The notes beneath the pieces were generated by a model. It worked only from the letters and a program-made list of their open reading frames with translations. It was not told where the DNA came from and did no database searches. From Bradyrhizobium canariense (GTDB lineage Bacteria > Pseudomonadota > Alphaproteobacteria > Rhizobiales > Xanthobacteraceae), in NCBI RefSeq assembly GCF_900105125.1, contig NZ_LT629750.1, forward strand, positions 4,801,001-4,865,000: 64,000 nt of DNA, written 5' to 3'. Of this stretch, positions 61,630 to 64,000 are shown in pieces; position 1 is the stretch's first letter; the number at the start of each line of letters is the position of its first letter. Made by a program: the position numbers and the translations under genes.

Positions 61630-64000
61630 GTGAAAATCGAAAAGCTCGTTAGAGAGCCAGGGGTCGGCACAAGGGTCAACAATCGCGTCGACATTTATCA
61701 GCGTGGGCGTGCGTATTGCCACGCTGGATTTTTCTGCATCGCGATGGTGGCGTTCCTGCCTGCATCAGTGCAGGCCCAAACAACCGACAGGCCGACGAGC
61801 CTTCCTCCGGTGCAGATCGATGCGCCGAAAAATCGCCCCGCCCAGAAGCGGGCGCCCGCGACCGCAACAGCCGCGGCAAAACGAAGGACCGCGCGCTCGA
61901 ACCAGCCGCCCAAGCCGGCGGCGCAAACGGCGGCTGTGGTCGACACCGGCAACGGCCCGAACAACAACAATTCCGGTCCTCCGCTGCAACAGGCGCCGTC
62001 GCTCGGCAAGACCGGAACCAAGCTCGAGGATTTGCCCGTCAGTGTGCAGATCATTCCCCGCGAAGTTCTCACCGAGCAAGGCACCACGACGCTGCGCGAC
62101 GCCGTCACCAACGCCAGCGGCATCAATACCGGCGGCCAGGATTCACTGGGCTATTTCGATCACTTCCTGATCCGCGGCCTGAACGCCCAGGTCTATACCG
62201 ACGGCTTTTCTGACGGCGATCAGCTCGGCGGTCTGACGCATACGCTGAACGGTGTGCGACGGATCGAAATTCTGGAAGGCCCGGGCTCGGCGTTGTTCGG
62301 CAGCGGACCCCCCGGCGGCACCATCAACATCGTCCACTACGATCCATCGCCCGTGTTTCATTGGGGCAGCAGCTTGCAGGCGGGATCGTTTGGGACCGTC
62401 ATCAACAGCAATTACGTTACCGGCCCCACCACCATCGACGGCCTGAACTATCGGATCGACACCACCTTCTCGCGCGCGGACGGTTTTCGCGATCTTGCGA
62501 GCAGGGACTACGAGGTCCGCCCTGAATTCACTTGGCATGTCCAGGACCACACCCTCACCTTCGCCCTCGACGCCCGCCATATCGAGCAAACACCCGATTC
62601 TTACGGCCTGATCTATCTGAACGGCTCGCCGATTACGGGTGTTTCGACCAGCGCGAAGTACTCGACGCCGTTTTCTTTCGCCGATCAGGACTACATCCGC
62701 CCCACGCTGACCGACAAATGGGACGTCACGGACTTCCTGACCATCAATAACCGCTTCTCCTATACGCATCGCGACATCGACGTGATGCGTAACAACGACA
62801 GCATGAGCTCCACCGGCACGCATATCGTCGGAGATACGCTCGTTGGCCGGCAATTGCGCTCACAGGACGATTCAGACGGCAGCTTGGACTATCAGTTCGA
62901 GCCGGTCTGGAAGTTTGGTACGGGCTCGGTGCAGCACACCCTGCTGACCGGCTTCGAATATCAGCATCAGGTTCTGGATACGCAGCGCAGGACGGCCGAT
63001 CTTCCGAACATCGCCAATATCTTCGCACCGACGCCGCCGGAGTTGTCGCCGGCCAGCCTGAATTTCCAGTGCGACGCCAAACATTCCTGCGACAATGATC
63101 ATCTGGTGGCGGATTATTATGGCTTCTACGCCACCGACCAGATGGACCTGACCGACAAATGGAAGCTCCGCGTCGGCCTCCGCCAGGACTTCTATCACGA
63201 GGTGCTGGATCCGCTGATCACCGTGCCGGGCCGCTTCACCAACACCGGCGTACCGCTTATCGCTGGCGTACCGGAAAGCCGCAACGACTCGCCGGTGAGC
63301 TGGAACGTCGGCACGCTCTACAAGATCTACCCCGGTATCTCGCCCTATGTTGGAGTCTCGAAGAGCTACCTTTCAAATTTCAACTCGGAAAATACCTTTA
63401 ACGGCATCGGCGCGCCGGAGTCGGCGCTGCAATATGAGGCCGGCGTCAAGTTCTCGATGTTCCACGACAAGGTCGTTTTGGACACTTCGGCCTTTAACAT
63501 CTCACGTGATAATGTCGCCACGCTGTTCAGCAACAGCCTCGGCCAGGAATCGGTCGCCTTCGACAGCCAGCTCATCAATGGTGTCGAGGCGTCGCTGGAT
63601 GCAGCGATCACCGAGCAGTGGCATCTGCTCGCCAATGCGACCGCGATGGAGGCTGTCGTGACCAATGCTCCGCAGGCCCTGACGACAGTGGGCAATCATC
63701 CGCAGGGCGTTCCGGCCTATATGGCGAACCTCTGGAGCACCTACAAATTTTCGATTGGTGGCGTGCCGGGCTTCCAGGTAGGCGCCGGCGTCAACTATCG
63801 GGACAAGACCTATAGTGATACGACCAACGTCAACTCCGTCCCCGCCTTCGTGATCGGCAACGCGATGATCGGCTGGGACAATGCCAATTGGGGCGTCGCG
63901 CTGAACGTGAAAAACATTACCAACGAACGCTATTTCGTTGCCGCGAACGGCGCCGGCGGATTTGTGGGCGAAGGACTGGGCGCCTTCGTCACCGTCCGCT
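61630..64000 (+). CDS. TonB-dependent siderophore receptor (3' end outside window)
   Basis: The frame is open from GTG 61630 to the window end (790 codons seen). After a signal-like segment (FCIAMVAFLPASVQAQ, about 35-50) comes a long Pro/Ala/Lys/Asn-rich stretch (about 51-130), then the plug domain (LEDLPVSVQIIPREVLTEQGTTTLRDAVTNASG; RRIEILEGPGSALFGSGPPGGTINI) and the start of the beta barrel with repeated strands (GVSKSYLSNFNSENTF, ALQYEAGVKFSMF). It is the outer-membrane receptor for a ferric siderophore. The start is chosen on the GTG with GGGG upstream; an internal ATG at 61744 would remove the signal. The C-terminal signature lies outside. Confidence 0.93.
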   Translation, partial: MKIEKLVREPGVGTRVNNRVDIYQRGRAYCHAGFFCIAMVAFLPASVQAQTTDRPTSLPPVQIDAPKNRPAQKRAPATATAAAKRRTARSNQPPKPAAQTAAVVDTGNGPNNNNSGPPLQQAPSLGKTGTKLEDLPVSVQIIPREVLTEQGTTTLRDAVTNASGINTGGQDSLGYFDHFLIRGLNAQVYTDGFSDGDQLGGLTHTLNGVRRIEILEGPGSALFGSGPPGGTINIVHYDPSPVFHWGSSLQAGSFGTVINSNYVTGPTTIDGLNYRIDTTFSRADGFRDLASRDYEVRPEFTWHVQDHTLTFALDARHIEQTPDSYGLIYLNGSPITGVSTSAKYSTPFSFADQDYIRPTLTDKWDVTDFLTINNRFSYTHRDIDVMRNNDSMSSTGTHIVGDTLVGRQLRSQDDSDGSLDYQFEPVWKFGTGSVQHTLLTGFEYQHQVLDTQRRTADLPNIANIFAPTPPELSPASLNFQCDAKHSCDNDHLVADYYGFYATDQMDLTDKWKLRVGLRQDFYHEVLDPLITVPGRFTNTGVPLIAGVPESRNDSPVSWNVGTLYKIYPGISPYVGVSKSYLSNFNSENTFNGIGAPESALQYEAGVKFSMFHDKVVLDTSAFNISRDNVATLFSNSLGQESVAFDSQLINGVEASLDAAITEQWHLLANATAMEAVVTNAPQALTTVGNHPQGVPAYMANLWSTYKFSIGGVPGFQVGAGVNYRDKTYSDTTNVNSVPAFVIGNAMIGWDNANWGVALNVKNITNERYFVAANGAGGFVGEGLGAFVTVR

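Overview
This window looks like chromosomal DNA from a GC-rich alphaproteobacterium of the Bradyrhizobium / Rhodopseudomonas / Afipia group. The reasons are the codon use, the many peptide-type and sulfur-oxidation genes, and several families of palindromic intergenic repeats of the kind I associate with Bradyrhizobiaceae. These are inferences from sequence character; no search was run. I saw no rRNA, tRNA, CRISPR array, phage or insertion sequence.

Layout. (1) 1-10.8 kb: a ureide / carboxy-urea nitrogen locus. It has an allophanate hydrolase (atzF-like) on the plus strand. Facing it is a minus-strand operon of a dipeptide-type ABC importer (binding protein, two permeases, a fused double ATPase), then AtzG-, AtzE- and AtzH/HpxZ-like proteins and a GntR/FCD regulator. 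(2) 11-18.1 kb: two orphan periplasmic binding proteins (a UgpB-like one, and a TRAP DctP-like one) beside a sensor kinase, a receiver-kinase hybrid and an OmpR-type regulator. (3) 18.2-21.9 kb: an ECF-type sigma factor without a visible anti-sigma gene, then a cyanide-insensitive bd-type oxidase (subunits I, II and a 42-residue third subunit). A 9-bp motif, GAAACAATT, recurs on both sides of the sigma gene. (4) 22-31.9 kb: an L,D-transpeptidase, an orphan amino-acid binding protein, two acyl-CoA dehydrogenases, small VOC/CMD/NTF2 enzymes, two MFS transporters and a DUF938 methyltransferase.

(5) 32.0-38.8 kb: a thiosulfate-oxidation operon soxXYZA-(SoxK-like)-soxB without soxCD, running directly into two exported DsrE-like proteins, an exported GlcG/DUF336 protein and a persulfide dioxygenase-rhodanese fusion. 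(6) 39-41.7 kb: an Fe-siderophore/cobalamin-type ABC importer. (7) 41.9-43 kb: a patch of four very small charged proteins of unknown function. (8) 43.2-53.3 kb: MFS carriers, a D-aminoacylase-like amidohydrolase, an exported methyltransferase, a LolD-like ATPase / FtsX permease / CrtC-like lipocalin operon and a MAPEG protein. (9) 53.5-64 kb: an LTA-synthase-like membrane sulfatase-fold protein, a LivJ-like binding protein, an RND efflux pair and the start of a TonB-dependent siderophore receptor cut by the window end.

The most notable signals are the sox operon with its exported DsrE/DUF336/persulfide dioxygenase extension; the importer plus AtzG/E/H operon facing atzF; the repeated GAAACAATT motif around the orphan sigma factor and the bd oxidase; and palindromic repeats that have entered coding sequence (inside the fused ABC ATPase and at the 3' end of an MFS gene).
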